Positions 26,225 through 36,587 of a stretch of 64,000 bases of DNA are shown here, piece by piece. Within the stretch, counting starts at the first letter, position 1; each line of letters begins with the position of its first letter. The notes beneath the pieces were generated by a model that worked only from the letters and a program-made list of their open reading frames with translations, did not search any database and had not been told where the DNA came from. The stretch is from positions 58,667,080-58,731,079 of the forward strand of contig CM067444.1 of the NCBI GenBank assembly GCA_034508935.3, read 5' to 3'. The translations under genes and the position numbers were made by a program. This stretch comes from Berghia stephanieae (Eukaryota; Mollusca; Gastropoda; Nudibranchia; Aeolidiidae).

Positions 26225-26378
26225 CCTCCCCCCCCCCCCCCCCCCTTGTATATCATCTCTTGATTATTTGTCTTATGTCTAATGTGATTGTGATTTATAT
26301 TATGATATTAATCAGATTTTGTATTGTAATTGTATGTGTTAAGTACGATATGTAAAACTCTTAAAAACAAAAACAAAC
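26225..26378 (+). mobile_element. Possible degraded retroposon C 3' end
   Basis: After a run of C, TTGTATATCATCTCTTGATT and a tail ATGTAAAACTCTTAAAAACA resemble the consensus 3' half, but the stem-loop is not recognisable. Confidence 0.4.
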
Positions 26379-26507
26379 GGTGAGAAATGTGAGCAACGAG
26401 CCTTTTCCAATGACTCGACAAGGTGTCGCTCAGATTGGGTCTTGAACCCTTGACCTTTCAGTCCAAACACGAGAGTCATACCACGACTAGACCACGTCGC
26501 CACACAT
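26378..26507 (-). mobile_element. SINE-A, minus, 5' half only
   Basis: Inverted GCCTTTTCCAATGACTCGAC, GGGTCTTGAACCCTTGACC and CTAGACCACGTCGCCACAC. The 3' half is absent. Confidence 0.75.
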
Positions 26508-27345
26508 CTAAGCCTTTCGTCTTACTTTTCCTGGTGCTTATTAAACGACCCACGTCTGTTGCAAGTGCCGTTAAACCTTTTAAAACAAACAAAATGAAAC
26601 AGTTAAATAAGGGTATCTATCTTCATATCAAAAGGAATGAACAGAAATGAATACAACAGCTTTGAAACAGAACTCTCTTCAGATAGTCAATCCATACCTA
26701 CCAAGTACCCCGATAAAATCGGATTTACTCCGATTTTTTTCTCCTTTTTGAGTACCCCCTCCGTAATATTGAAAACTCCCATTATTTTTTTCATCCATCA
26801 TGTCTTCACCAAAGAAAAAAAGTGTACAAAAGGCCAAACTGATTTTTCATGTTGGCGAGTGCAAGTTTTTAAATTTGTGGTACTACTAGTCACTAGGTAA
26901 TACTCAGTCCCCTGCCCTTTTCGTGTAACTACAGTCTTTTAAATAAAATTTAGGTTTACCCCTATTATTTTTACCCAGACTCCTCTGTTTTGAAAAATTT
27001 GACTCCAATTTTTTTTTCTTCAGCATAGGTTGACAAGTATGTCAATCTGTATTTCGTTGATCGATAGCTTTTTTTTTTTATATTCAATTGAAAACTCTCA
27101 AGGAATATTCAAACTACTTTGGGTGTGACTGTAACAGAACTTTTAGAAGACAATAGGCGTCGGAACATTTCTGTGGTGATCTGGCAAAACACATTGGATG
27201 CTGGAAAATGTTGAATCCCATATTATTTCATATTTCAATACGCCCTATTTCTGGAAAAAATGCAGTTTGAATTGTGTAAATATCCCAGTTAGGGCCAAAA
27301 TTATTCACATTTGAAGGGAGGGGGTCACAAATCTTTTTAAAATTT
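26508..27345. other. Intergenic, no gene recognised
   Basis: ATACCTACCAAGTACCCCG near 26694 and GGTTGACAAGTATGTC near 27029 could be worn ends of an old element, but no inverted repeat or duplication could be confirmed. Confidence 0.4.
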
Positions 27346-27545
27346 TTTGTGCGGCTATGTAGTCTTGTGGTATGACACTCGCTTTTGGATCAGAAGGTCC
27401 TGGGTTCAAGCCTCACTTGGCGCATAGTTGAGTCCTTGGATAAGGCTTTTTACTCGCGTAACATGTTGCTATTGGTCAGGGACCCCTTGTAAAGCGCTTT
27501 GAGCATGTTTAGTAGATATTGCGCTATATAAAAGCTCAAGATTTT
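27346..27545 (+). mobile_element. SINE-A, plus, internal deletion
   Basis: The head GCGGCTATGTAGTCTTGTGG and tail GCGCTATATAAAAGCTCAAG are intact, but about 100 bp between TTTTTACTCGCG and TAACATGTTGC are missing. Confidence 0.85.
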
Positions 27546-27682
27546 AAAAAAAAAGGAGAATATCACTTTTAAAGACAAGATATATTACGATTTGATAGAG
27601 CTCAGAAAAATATTAAATTAAATTGTCTTTAAGCTCCAGATTGTAAAATCCTTACGTGAGAATGTAGTTGTATGGATAATAA

Positions 27683-28204
27683 CTTGGTGGGGTTCCTGAC
27701 CTCCCATAGTGGTCAGGGAGGTACTAACTGTGTCTTCTATCCCCTAATATTACTAATATCTGTTTTCCAACATGATTTCTGTCTTTGTCTTGGAATGAGA
27801 TTACTTGGTTTTGTCCTGGTCCTGGCTGGAGGAAAACAATCAAATGCTTAGTTATTGTTTTGGGAGATGATATTTTCTTCCTTGTAAATCATCTCTCTGT
27901 TATGTATTTTTATATTTGTTATTTTGAATGTATAATGTAAGCATTTGAGTGTAATCCTCTTTGTTGGATTTTGTGCTTGTGTCCAGATGAGACTTATAGT
28001 TGATCTCAAACTAAGTACATTGGTGGTACGCTCTTGGAATCTACATCTTATCCCTATTCGTTCCCAGTCCTTTGTCTTACTTTCTCTTGGGTTCTTTAAT
28101 TGTAATTCTAGAATTTTTACTATCCCATTTTCTTCCTCTTTACTGGCACTGATATAACCTAAATGTGTTGCAAGCGTAAAAGCCTTAAAAACAAAACAAA
28201 CAAA
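27683..28204 (+). mobile_element. Retroposon C copy 6 with 12-bp perfect target duplication
   Basis: TATGGATAATAA lies on both sides (27671-27682, 28205-28216). It is full length (522 bp), with tail CCTTAAAAACAAAACAAAC. Confidence 0.92.
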
Positions 28205-28817
28205 TATGGATAATAAAACGATGAAGTGAATAAACAAACATCATACAGACAACGATTTCCACCTTTATTGGCTCCTCTGGGACATCCAACGGGTTTTGCC
28301 AAATCAGCACACATTTGATGTATTTTTCAGAATCAAATTATCAAACTGTATTGCAAAAGTTTTGGAAAAGTTTCGTCTATGGCTATTATTATTAGATGTT
28401 GGGGTAAAAGGGATTCGAAATGTTTTTTTAATTGTTTATGTTTGTTTGTTGATTAAAAAAAAATATTCGTCTGTTTTTTCCAGTTGTGCTATTAAAAAAA
28501 ATATATATATATAATTGTTTTTTATTGTTAAATAAATTTATCAAATCCACTTACTTCTGATACTTTAAGAATGGGTCAAAGCGCATTTTTATAATGATTG
28601 CATTAGTTGGTGAAATTGTATGTCAATGGAAATTGGTTGTGGAAGACAGTTTTTTTTTATTCGGGTTTTTTAAATAAATTTTTCTGTTTGTAAGAGTGAA
28701 GTCATATGTATTAATGTGGCCATGGTTGTGCTTTCTATGAAAATGAGTCGGCTCGATTAAGGAATATAATATTTTTGAATTGTTTTCGTGCCTAATCTAT
28801 GTATGTTTTTTTTTTAA

Positions 28818-28935
28818 TTTTCATCATCATCATCATCATTATTTTTATTATTATTGTTTTTATTTATTATTATTATTATTATTACTATTATTATTATTAT
28901 TTTTTATTATTATTATTATTATGATTATTATTATG

Positions 28936-28992
<57 letters not shown>

Positions 28993-28996
28993 TTAT

Positions 28997-29048
<52 letters not shown>
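28818..29048. repeat. ATT and ATC microsatellite
   Basis: Imperfect ATT triplets then a clean ATC run (28996-29046). Confidence 0.97.
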
Positions 29049-29347
29049 GCAATTATTGTTGTGTTAGTGTTAGTGAATTGTTAATGTCTCTTGCCATTTT
29101 CATAAATTGGACTCTTTGTAATGAAAATGTTGAAAAAGAAGAAAAAACATTTGTACGATTCTCCAGAAATCCATTTAATGAATTTAATGTGTGAAATATT
29201 TCCTACGCATAATTATTAAGGTGATACGTGTTTTATTATGAAAATAAATGTACTTCATCTTGACAACCTCAACTATGTGTTTACTTAAAGTGATTTTTCC
29301 TGGTTATTGTAGTATTTTTGACCTCCCTTGGTGGGCATGAGGTCACT

Positions 29348-29585
29348 TTTGGAAAAAGCCATATTTAAAAATTTGGCGAGAAAACTCGTCCTTCAAATAT
29401 CGATCGATTTAAATCTCCTTCGTCTTGGTAAAAACTCGCAAACCTGGGAGATTAATTAAGACTTCGCGAAACCCAGGTTTAAGTGTTTTTGCCAAGATGA
29501 GGGTCATTTATATCGATCGATATTTGAAGGACGCGTTTTATGGCCAAAATTTTAAATATATTTTTTTTTCAGAGTACGGCCGACT
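29348..29585. mobile_element. Foldback element E, second copy, inside a retroposon C copy
   Basis: The left arm (GGAAAAAGCC, CGAGAAAACTCGTCCTTC, AAACCTGGG) pairs with the right arm (CCCAGGTTTAAG, ATATTTGAAGGACGCG, TTCAGAGTACGGC). It splits retroposon C between GAGGTCACTTT and CTTTCTGTGTCTTC, so it is younger than that copy. Confidence 0.75.
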
Positions 29586-29822
29586 TTCTGTGTCTTCTCT
29601 CCCTCTATATTATGTTTTCTGAGTTGCTTTCTGTCTTTGCAAATGAATGGGAGTAATTGGTTTTGTCCTGGCCCTTGCTGGAGTCTGGTTGAGGGAGAAA
29701 AGTTAAGATGTCTAGAATTGTTTTTGGGAGATGTTTTTTTTTTCTATGTAAATCATCTCTTTGTTATGTACTGTTAGTTATTTTTTTTTTTTTTTTGTCT
29801 TGAACATATTTTGTAAACGTTT

Positions 29823-30012
29823 AATTAAGAAATTAAGGAGCAGGCACCGGTTTGAGTGTGAGATAAAGATCTGAATATGAACAAGTGTGGATGAAAGGTG
29901 CCAGACAAAGGAAGAAAGAGGTCGACTGATTTTTTGGGATGGTTTCTTTCTTGTTTATTTCTTTTTACTTTGCCTGACACCTTTCATACACACTTGTTCA
30001 GATCTTTATCTT
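29823..30012. mobile_element. Foldback element F inside the same retroposon C copy
   Basis: GATAAAGATCTGAATATGAA, then CAAGTGTGGATGAAAGGTGC, on the left pair with TTTGCCTGACACCTTTCATA, then CACACTTGTTCAGATCTTTA, on the right. The loop contains GTCGAC and TTTCTTTCTTG. Flanking TTGTAAAC-GTTT and TTGTAAAC-ATTT look like a target duplication of about 12 bp. A related left end (GGAAGCAGGCACTG) is seen near 42475. Confidence 0.65.
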
Positions 30013-30302
30013 GTAAACATTTGAGTGTATTCCTCTAAGTGGGATCCTGTGCTGTTGTCTGGATGAGACGTTTAGTTGATCTCAAATTAAGTAGATTGAT
30101 AATATGCTCTTGGAATATTCTTCTGTTCCTATTTGGGCTAGACGTCTATACTAGCCCCTTATGTTTTACTTTGTATTTAGTGCTTTTACTTGTACGTCTA
30201 GAATTGTGGTACTATCCCATTTTCTTTCTTTTATTTTTTTTTTTTCTACTGACGCTGATATGACCTAAATCTTGTTACAATCGTTTTTTTTGTTTTTTAA
30301 GT

Positions 30303-30692
30303 AGTCCTTCAGAGCCATTCGGCCTACGGAGCCGGAGTTTATCCCAGTTTCTATAGCGTGAAACGGACAATAACAAAAATTGCTTGCTATCCTTTGGGTA
30401 GGACACAAGTCTATCGCAAAGTACTTTCTGCCAAATCTTACAGATTTAGCTACCTATTCACTGCTGGGTGGACAGGTGTATTAGAAAATAAATATCGCCT
30501 GTACCCGGGATCGATCTCGGGTGCAGGCGATATTTATTTTCTGATACCCTTGCCCACCCAGCAGTGAATAGGTAGCTAAGTCTGTAAGATTTGGCAGAAA
30601 GTACTTTGCGATATACTTGCGTCCTATCCTAAGGATAGCAAGCAATTGCTACGAGATCGAATTGCGTGTGAAGCGAGTGCTCTACCAACTGA
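30303..30692 (-). mobile_element. SINE-B, minus, with an inverted partial duplication (long hairpin)
   Basis: 30303-30500 is an inverted SINE-B. 30505-30651 then repeats its body in the opposite sense, giving about 150-bp arms around CCCGGGATCGATCTCGGG. After 30652 the original minus copy resumes (GAGATCGAATTGCGTGTG, then CTCTACCAACTGA). Its last bases, GAGCTATCGG, lie beyond a retroposon C insertion at 31231. Confidence 0.85.
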
Positions 30693-31220
30693 CTGGGTGG
30701 GGTTCCTGACCTCCCATAGTGGGCAGGGGGGTACATACTGTGTCTTCTATACCCTTATATCTGTTTTCCAACAACATGCTTTCTGTCTTTGTCTTGGAAT
30801 GAGATTACTTGGTTTTGTCCTGGTCCTTGCAGATGCCCTGGCTGAGAGGGAAACAGTCGAATGTATAGTTAGTTTTGGGAGATGATATTTTTTTCATTGT
30901 AAATCATCTCTCTGTTATGCACTGTATTATGCTTTCTTTATATTATATATGATTTGTAAAACATTTGAGTGTGTTCCTCTTAGCGGGGACCTGTGCTTGT
31001 GTCTGGATGAGACTTTTAGTGATCTCAAACTAAGTACTTTGATAGAGTGCTTTTGGAATCTACACCTGTTTCTTATTTGAACCAATTCCCCTTTGTCTTC
31101 CCTTTTCTTGGATGCTTTACTGTAATTCTAGAACTTTTTACTATCCCATTTTCTTCCTTTTTACTGGCGCTGATATGACCTTAATGTGTTGCAAGCGCCG
31201 TAAAACCCTTAAAAACAAAA
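30693..31220 (+). mobile_element. Retroposon C copy 8, full length, 10-bp perfect target duplication
   Basis: TACCAACTGA at 30683-30692 and 31221-31230 flanks a 528-bp element. The target is the tRNA head of a minus SINE-B, which continues on the far side as GCTATCGG. This copy fixes both ends of the family. Confidence 0.94.
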
Positions 31221-31239
31221 TACCAACTGAGCTATCGGA

Positions 31240-31408
31240 GATACCTTTCCCATATATATGACCATAACGTCATGAAAAATCACCCAATTTATTACAAATA
31301 AAGATTAAAATGCTCTGGTGAGCAAATTCTCTCATAAAATGGAAAAAAAAAATGGAAATCCTAAATTTTCACCTTCGACTGATTATGTCATGCACGGAAA
31401 CATATTAT
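31240..31408 (+). repeat. Dispersed repeat G, second copy
   Basis: ACGTCATGAAAAATCACCC, GATTAAAATGCTCTGGTGAG and ATGTCATGCACGGAAACATA match 18665-18835 in order. Confidence 0.65.
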
Positions 31409-31969
31409 TTTTCTACTCACTTCGTTTCTTGATTGGAGCTGTGTTTTCAGTCCACCGGTGGACTGTATACACCGCTGTGTTTTCAGTCCACTACAGCTGT
31501 GTATTCAGTCCACCGGAAGAGATTATACGGGCTAAACTGTTTGACCGAGCGCGAGAAGGCGAGGCTAGCACCGCGTAACTGTAACCGGAATGGGGTGAGT
31601 TAGGGGTTCGAATTTCGAACTCCTTTCTAGGCATACTATTTTCTTTCTTCTTTTTTTTCTTTTTTCTTTTTTTTTTTAGTACTCCCTTGGCAAAAAGTTA
31701 TAAATTTTCAACTTCAACACGCTAACACCATTCCTGGTGACCTGAGAAGTTTGATCGACTTTTTACATTTTGTATTTATTTACTTTTACTCACTTTTAAG
31801 ATTATCATTTTAATATAGAACACAGTGAGACGTCAAAATTTACTGCCTTGTGCATTCCTTGTACGTAACATTATGAGTCCGGAGAAAAAGAAACAAAGAC
31901 TAACAAAGCAAAAAGAAAGAAAAGAGAACAACTTTATAGTTATATGGTCTTGAATATGTTTAAGGGAGC

Positions 31970-31973
<4 letters not shown>
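31409..31973. other. Intergenic with a short imperfect triplication
   Basis: TTTTCAGTCCACCGGTGGAC, then TTTTCAGTCCACTACAG and ATTCAGTCCACCGG form three short units at 31449-31517. ACTTCGTTTCTTG near 31418 matches, inverted, the flank of the foldback relative near 53935. Confidence 0.55.
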
Positions 31974-32026
<53 letters not shown>

Positions 32027-32028
32027 GT
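31974..32028. repeat. GA microsatellite ending in a G run
   Basis: About 40 bases of GA followed by about 11 G. Confidence 0.96.
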
Positions 32029-32565
32029 TAAGGACTTCTTTGTAGCTACTTGTACTCACACATTTTTTTTTCTTTTGGCTCTTATCCTTATTTATAAGGT
32101 TAGGGCTTGGGACACTTTTGGTGTAGGCAATATCGGCGTGAACCGCAAGGAAGATGACTCTACATTCTTTTAGGAACTCTTTTGTTTTTAAAGGTTTGAT
32201 GGCGCTTATAAAACATTGAGGTCATTTTAGGGCTAGTAGAAAGGAAGAAATGGGTTACCAGCATGGCCGACTAAAGGCCTTGTTGCACGCGTCTTGAGCC
32301 GAGTTGGTTAAGGCCATTGACTCGCGCTGTGGAGTGTGTAGGCAGTGTGTTAGTAAGAGTTAGTAAAGACCGTATGCAATGGGGCAGTGATGTAAGAGAC
32401 GAGTTGTAATTATTTAACTCATTAAAGGTGTCGGAGTGATGATTTACTAAATAATAGCCTATATCAAATTCAAATTATAAATCACGATGAGATGACTAGG
32501 TAAGCTTTGTTAAGAAATATCCGTACACAAAACTTTATTTGAGATGGACTAAAAATACAACAATG

Positions 32566-32566
32566 G

Positions 32567-32630
<64 letters not shown>
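32566..32630. repeat. GA microsatellite
   Basis: About 60 bases of GA, about 550 bp from the previous GA tract. Confidence 0.96.
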
Positions 32631-32632
<2 letters not shown>

Positions 32633-32769
32633 TTGGGGGATTTTGTTTCTTTTTTACAGTAGTGGGCAGTTTGATAGTCAACACTGAACCTTGATGATGA
32701 TGAGTAATAACGAACATAATTTTGTGAAAAAGAAGCACTTCAAAGTGATGGTGGTGATGGCAGGAGAGG

Positions 32770-32786
32770 TCGTCGTCGTCGTCGTC

Positions 32787-32819
<33 letters not shown>

Positions 32820-32820
32820 T
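32770..32820. repeat. GTC/GTA triplet microsatellite
   Basis: Five GTC units pass directly into about ten GTA units, next to the minisatellite at 32828. Confidence 0.95.
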
Positions 32821-32827
32821 AATAGAG

Positions 32828-32940
32828 TCAGACAACCGGGTAGCTGATGCCGGCGAGTGTGATAGAGACAACCGGGTAGTTGATGCCGGCGAGTGTGATA
32901 CTGATGGAGACAACCGGGTAGTTGATGCCGGCGAGTGGTA
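32828..32940. repeat. Short minisatellite, three units of 36-42 bp
   Basis: GACAACCGGGTAG plus TGATGCCGGCGAGTG repeats at 32831, 32867 and 32909, with a 6-bp insertion (CTGATG) before the third unit. It is embedded in GTA/GTC microsatellite. Confidence 0.9.
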
Positions 32941-33339
32941 GTAGTAGTATTGGCAGAGTGTAGAGGCCGTGGGAGTGGATGGATTCGGTCCCGGGATCGA
33001 CTTAAGAGTTCCAGACTGTAACTGCGGTGGTGGTGCTCAAATGAGGAAGATAGATCGAGACAATGAAGTGACAGTTTAGTACTACTGTTAGTGATAGTAG
33101 CATGACTTCATGTGTCAGAAGTAGAAGTAGGGAGTTGATTTCATGAGCGAAGAGCACACACCACAGTCAAGTCCGGAGACACCATAGTCTACCCGAGTCC
33201 TAGCCCATCCACTCCAGGGTAGTGGAGGCGATCAAACAACAAAGGCCAGGATGTATAATGATGAAGTCTTTATTCAGGAACAATGAAACAGATCATTCTT
33301 TTGAATGGATCAATGAATGAATGAAAAGAATGGATGGCA
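32941..33339. other. Intergenic, no gene recognised
   Basis: Locally GC-richer than its surroundings, with no open frame or motif recognised. Confidence 0.45.
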
Positions 33340-33347
33340 GAATCTTC

Positions 33348-33849
33348 CAGGGTTGCCAGATTATTTTTCAACAAAATGCCAGGGGAAGACTCAAAAAATG
33401 CCAAAACACTCAAAAAGATGCCAAAGTTTGTTGACTCCCACCCCCACTAAGAAAACTACTCACTTTTGATAGACAATTTACTATCATATCCTGGTGGCTT
33501 GCGTGTTTTCTTTTCTTTTTCTTTTATTTTATTTATTTATTTATTTATTTTTTTTTTTGAATTATACTAAATTTCCTGTTGGGGTAATTATTTACCTACT
33601 GACTACTAAGTGGAGTGCTAAACCACTACACCACGGTTGGATTTTAAGAATGAAAAAGAAATGTGAAGATGTTTGTTTTTACGCGTTTAGAAATAATTAA
33701 GAAAAGGTGTCATTTGAAGTATAATATACAAGAAAAGAAAATGCCAAATGAAAATGCCAAATGCCAAATGATTTTTCTAATGCCAAACGGTTTTCAAAAA
33801 TGCCAGATTTTTGGAATCTGGCATTTAAAATGCCAAACTGGCAACCCTG
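33348..33849. mobile_element. Non-autonomous hAT element (502 bp) with 8-bp target duplication
   Basis: Perfect terminal inverted repeats CAGGGTTGCCAG / CTGGCAACCCTG are flanked by a perfect GAATCTTC duplication (33340-33347, 33850-33857). The interior has no coding capacity but carries many copies of ATGCCAAA or TGCCA near both ends, as expected for subterminal transposase-binding repeats, plus a (TTTA) tract near 33530. Its termini differ from those of the larger hAT 430 bp away, so it is a different hAT lineage. Confidence 0.9.
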
Positions 33850-34325
33850 GAATCTTCTCATATTAGCCATAGCAGTTAAAAATAGATTTAACGCGGACGT
33901 CAGAGAAAGCACCTACGTCACTGGTCCAGGTAAAGGGATGCATAGACTGAAGTGAGTAAACTCGATCGAGTTGTGTGCATCTTCATGATTTAAACAAATT
34001 AATGCAAATAACATAGGACATGTATGAAGGAACGAATAAGTCTAAACTAAAGAGTTATGCTACAAAATCAATCATAGTGAATTGCAGAGTTAAAGAGTAA
34101 ATGTTTAGCTCGTAATAAGTAATCAAAGGCGTTAACGTTATGGCTGTATGAAATATTTAAGTAGCAATTATTAAGTATTCAGAAGAACAAAGTATATTTA
34201 GATGACTCAAGTTATGTGGCTAAAAAGATATGATTTGCCAGAATTAGTGGTATAAATTTGTAAATGATCATAGTTGTCAGTGGCGGTTCTAGCCTATTTA
34301 TAGTGGTCGGGCAAAGATGATTCGG

Positions 34326-34327
<2 letters not shown>

Positions 34328-34400
<73 letters not shown>
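34328..34400. repeat. AT microsatellite inside the hAT element
   Basis: About 70 bases of TA, just inside the left end of the transposon. Confidence 0.97.
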
Positions 34401-34401
<1 letters not shown>

Positions 34402-34475
34402 GCAAATAACTAATGTAATTAACGACATTTAAAAATAAATTATAGTTCATGTTTATGTACCAACCTATTTATAGA

Positions 34476-36587
34476 TTAATCCATTCGTCGAGTCTTTGAT
34501 GATGCAAAATGATTGATGATCATGTCGTTAAGTTCAATTTTGGACAACCATTGTTTATGCACAGACATCACAGTGAGCGCATTCAAGCGCTCTTGTCCCA
34601 TGGTATTCCGCACACATGTTTTGATCCGCTTTAAAGTACTAAATAGCCGTTCACTTTCTGCGGTGGAGACTGGTGTTGTTAACGTAATATTTAACAACGT
34701 TGACACCATTGGCAGATCATCCTCGAGGTCTAGTTCAATTATTTCCTTTAAAAGCTGTTGCGAGCTTTCTAGCAGTTGAAATATATTGTTGGAATACACG
34801 GTTTCAAGTTCGTTTTCTAATCTCTTTTTGTCTAAAAACGGGTAATACTGGCAGACAAGTTTTATTTTCTCTAAAGGTTTTGATTCCACGTAAGTCAAAA
34901 ATTTCATAGGGTTCACAAGTGAAAATAAGGATATTTGTTCATATTGAGAAAATCTTTCCTCTATTTGAGTAACTACAATATCACAAGCCTCTTTTGCATG
35001 AGCGGTTAAATTGCTTTGAGGTCTTCTTTTTGACTGAGTATCGGTTGAGCAAACAATTTCATTAAAGAGACTGTCAACATCTGATCTTATTTTTGAAATA
35101 TTAGATTTGAAATCTTCAACGCTCTGAATTATATCTGGTCCGGTTATTGTTCTGTTTTGCAGGTATGCAAATAAAATGTTAGCATGGCTAAAAATCCTAT
35201 TAAAGAGGGTCAAATAAAAATTGAATTCATCATTATTCAGGATTCGTTCGAGTCCAACAGCTTCGCGCACCGATATAGCGTCCCAACCGTCTTCAGTCTG
35301 AATTTTCCTAAAACATTCAAGTAACTCTTCTTTTAAATCTTGAACACTAGAAAGGCACCTGCTCTGAAAATTCCATCTAGTTTGTGCTGGTCTGGGAAGC
35401 CGACTAGAAGTGATTGATCTTAAAAGATCGGCGCGTTTTGGGGAAATTGAAAAGAATGCTGAAAAGCCATCCAATTGGGCAAAAAATATTCTAATCGCTT
35501 GAACTGCTGAGCACGCTTGTCTCAATATTAGATTTAATTGATGCGCGTAGCAATGAACGAAATGTGCGTATGGAAACCAATGTTTCATCCGAACGTGCAC
35601 TCCTGTATTTTTACCACTCATCACATTCGCGCCATCATACGATTGAGCAATCAGTTTGTGTTTTAAATCAAATTGATCTAATTGTGACTTAATGACAATA
35701 GAGAGACCCTCTGCTGACCTATCTGTAACAGGAACAAAATTTAAAAATCGCTCATATATTTCGCCATCTTTGCAATATCTTAAAATAATTACAAATTGAG
35801 ACTGATTGGAAACGTCAGTTGTTTCATCTGCCTGAACAGCAACAAATCGGGCATTTTCTAAATCTTTCTTTAAATCCTCATTGTAGACGTAGAGTACAGA
35901 GTCTAAAAGCTCATTTTGAATTATTTTTGATGTGTATTTGTTAACTGTCGCTTGGGATAGATGTTGTGAGAGAATGTTATCTGAACTTGCAAGCAGATGA
36001 ATAGTGTCAATGAAAATACCTTTGTTCAAAGAACTTTGGCTCTCATCGTGGCCTCTAAGAGGGAGTTCGTGAATCGCGCAATGCTTAAGGCAATCAATGA
36101 TTTTGGACAATATGTATCGATTTTTCTTCACATCTTCATTGTGTTTTTGGATAGAAAGACTATAGCTTTCACTAATCTGCCGACCGATGTCTGTACTTCC
36201 TAAAAATTTGAATTTCACAGCATTGGATATATGTGTTGCACAGGTATTATGTTTTGATAAGCTTTCAGACAAGTGTTTCAAATCATCAAATCCTGTTGTT
36301 GACCAGCAAGATTTTCCTTTAAAGAGAACACAGTAAAAACAAAACCATTTCTTTTTTGCAACGCTTACAGTAAGCCATTTAAATTTTTCAAACCAAGATG
36401 TTTTAAACTTTCTTTTATCTTTAACAATGATCAAATCACGAGGCTGGTGTGGTCCAAGACGTTTTATCTCCAACTTTTCATTGAATGAAAAAGTAGACGA
36501 ATTCCGAAGAAAGATGTTGTCAATTTCATTCATAATTCCCCTTAAATATTTCAACCACAAATAATCACATTCACAATGAAATGGCAA
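34476..36587 (-). CDS. hAT-family transposase (TTF zinc finger, DUF4371-like core, hAT dimerisation)
   Basis: A single uninterrupted reading frame of 703 codons. Residues 61-125 look like a TTF-type zinc finger (C83-x2-C86, H113, H119). The RNase-H-like catalytic core follows, with D254 in VQADETTD and D318 in YDGANVMSG, then HCYAHQLNLIL with the hAT C-x2-H (346-349), and TRWNFQSR. The C-terminal hAT dimerisation region holds TPVSTAESERLFSTLKRIKT and RLNALTVMSVH. The layout resembles ZMYM1-like/DUF4371 hAT transposases. It would cut and paste the surrounding element in the nucleus. The length and domain set look whole. Whether it is active or spliced to an upstream exon cannot be told. No stop codon interrupts it, which suggests a young insertion or selection. 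Confidence 0.9.
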   Translation of the reverse strand: MPFHCECDYLWLKYLRGIMNEIDNIFLRNSSTFSFNEKLEIKRLGPHQPRDLIIVKDKRKFKTSWFEKFKWLTVSVAKKKWFCFYCVLFKGKSCWSTTGFDDLKHLSESLSKHNTCATHISNAVKFKFLGSTDIGRQISESYSLSIQKHNEDVKKNRYILSKIIDCLKHCAIHELPLRGHDESQSSLNKGIFIDTIHLLASSDNILSQHLSQATVNKYTSKIIQNELLDSVLYVYNEDLKKDLENARFVAVQADETTDVSNQSQFVIILRYCKDGEIYERFLNFVPVTDRSAEGLSIVIKSQLDQFDLKHKLIAQSYDGANVMSGKNTGVHVRMKHWFPYAHFVHCYAHQLNLILRQACSAVQAIRIFFAQLDGFSAFFSISPKRADLLRSITSSRLPRPAQTRWNFQSRCLSSVQDLKEELLECFRKIQTEDGWDAISVREAVGLERILNNDEFNFYLTLFNRIFSHANILFAYLQNRTITGPDIIQSVEDFKSNISKIRSDVDSLFNEIVCSTDTQSKRRPQSNLTAHAKEACDIVVTQIEERFSQYEQISLFSLVNPMKFLTYVESKPLEKIKLVCQYYPFLDKKRLENELETVYSNNIFQLLESSQQLLKEIIELDLEDDLPMVSTLLNITLTTPVSTAESERLFSTLKRIKTCVRNTMGQERLNALTVMSVHKQWLSKIELNDMIINHFASSKTRRMD

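Larger units (their letters stand above)
29318..30290 (+). mobile_element. Retroposon C copy 7 with two nested insertions
   Basis: Segments at 29318-29347, 29586-29822 and 30013-30290 are consecutive parts of the consensus. Foldback E and foldback F fill the gaps. The 3' stem-loop is degraded. Confidence 0.82.

Noticed and set aside
32941-33339. Possible LTR of a retroelement
   Set aside because: No paired direct repeat, primer site or polypurine tract could be found.
34513-36203. Plus-strand frames opposite the hAT transposase
   Set aside because: They are shadows of the 703-codon minus-strand gene and have no family motifs.
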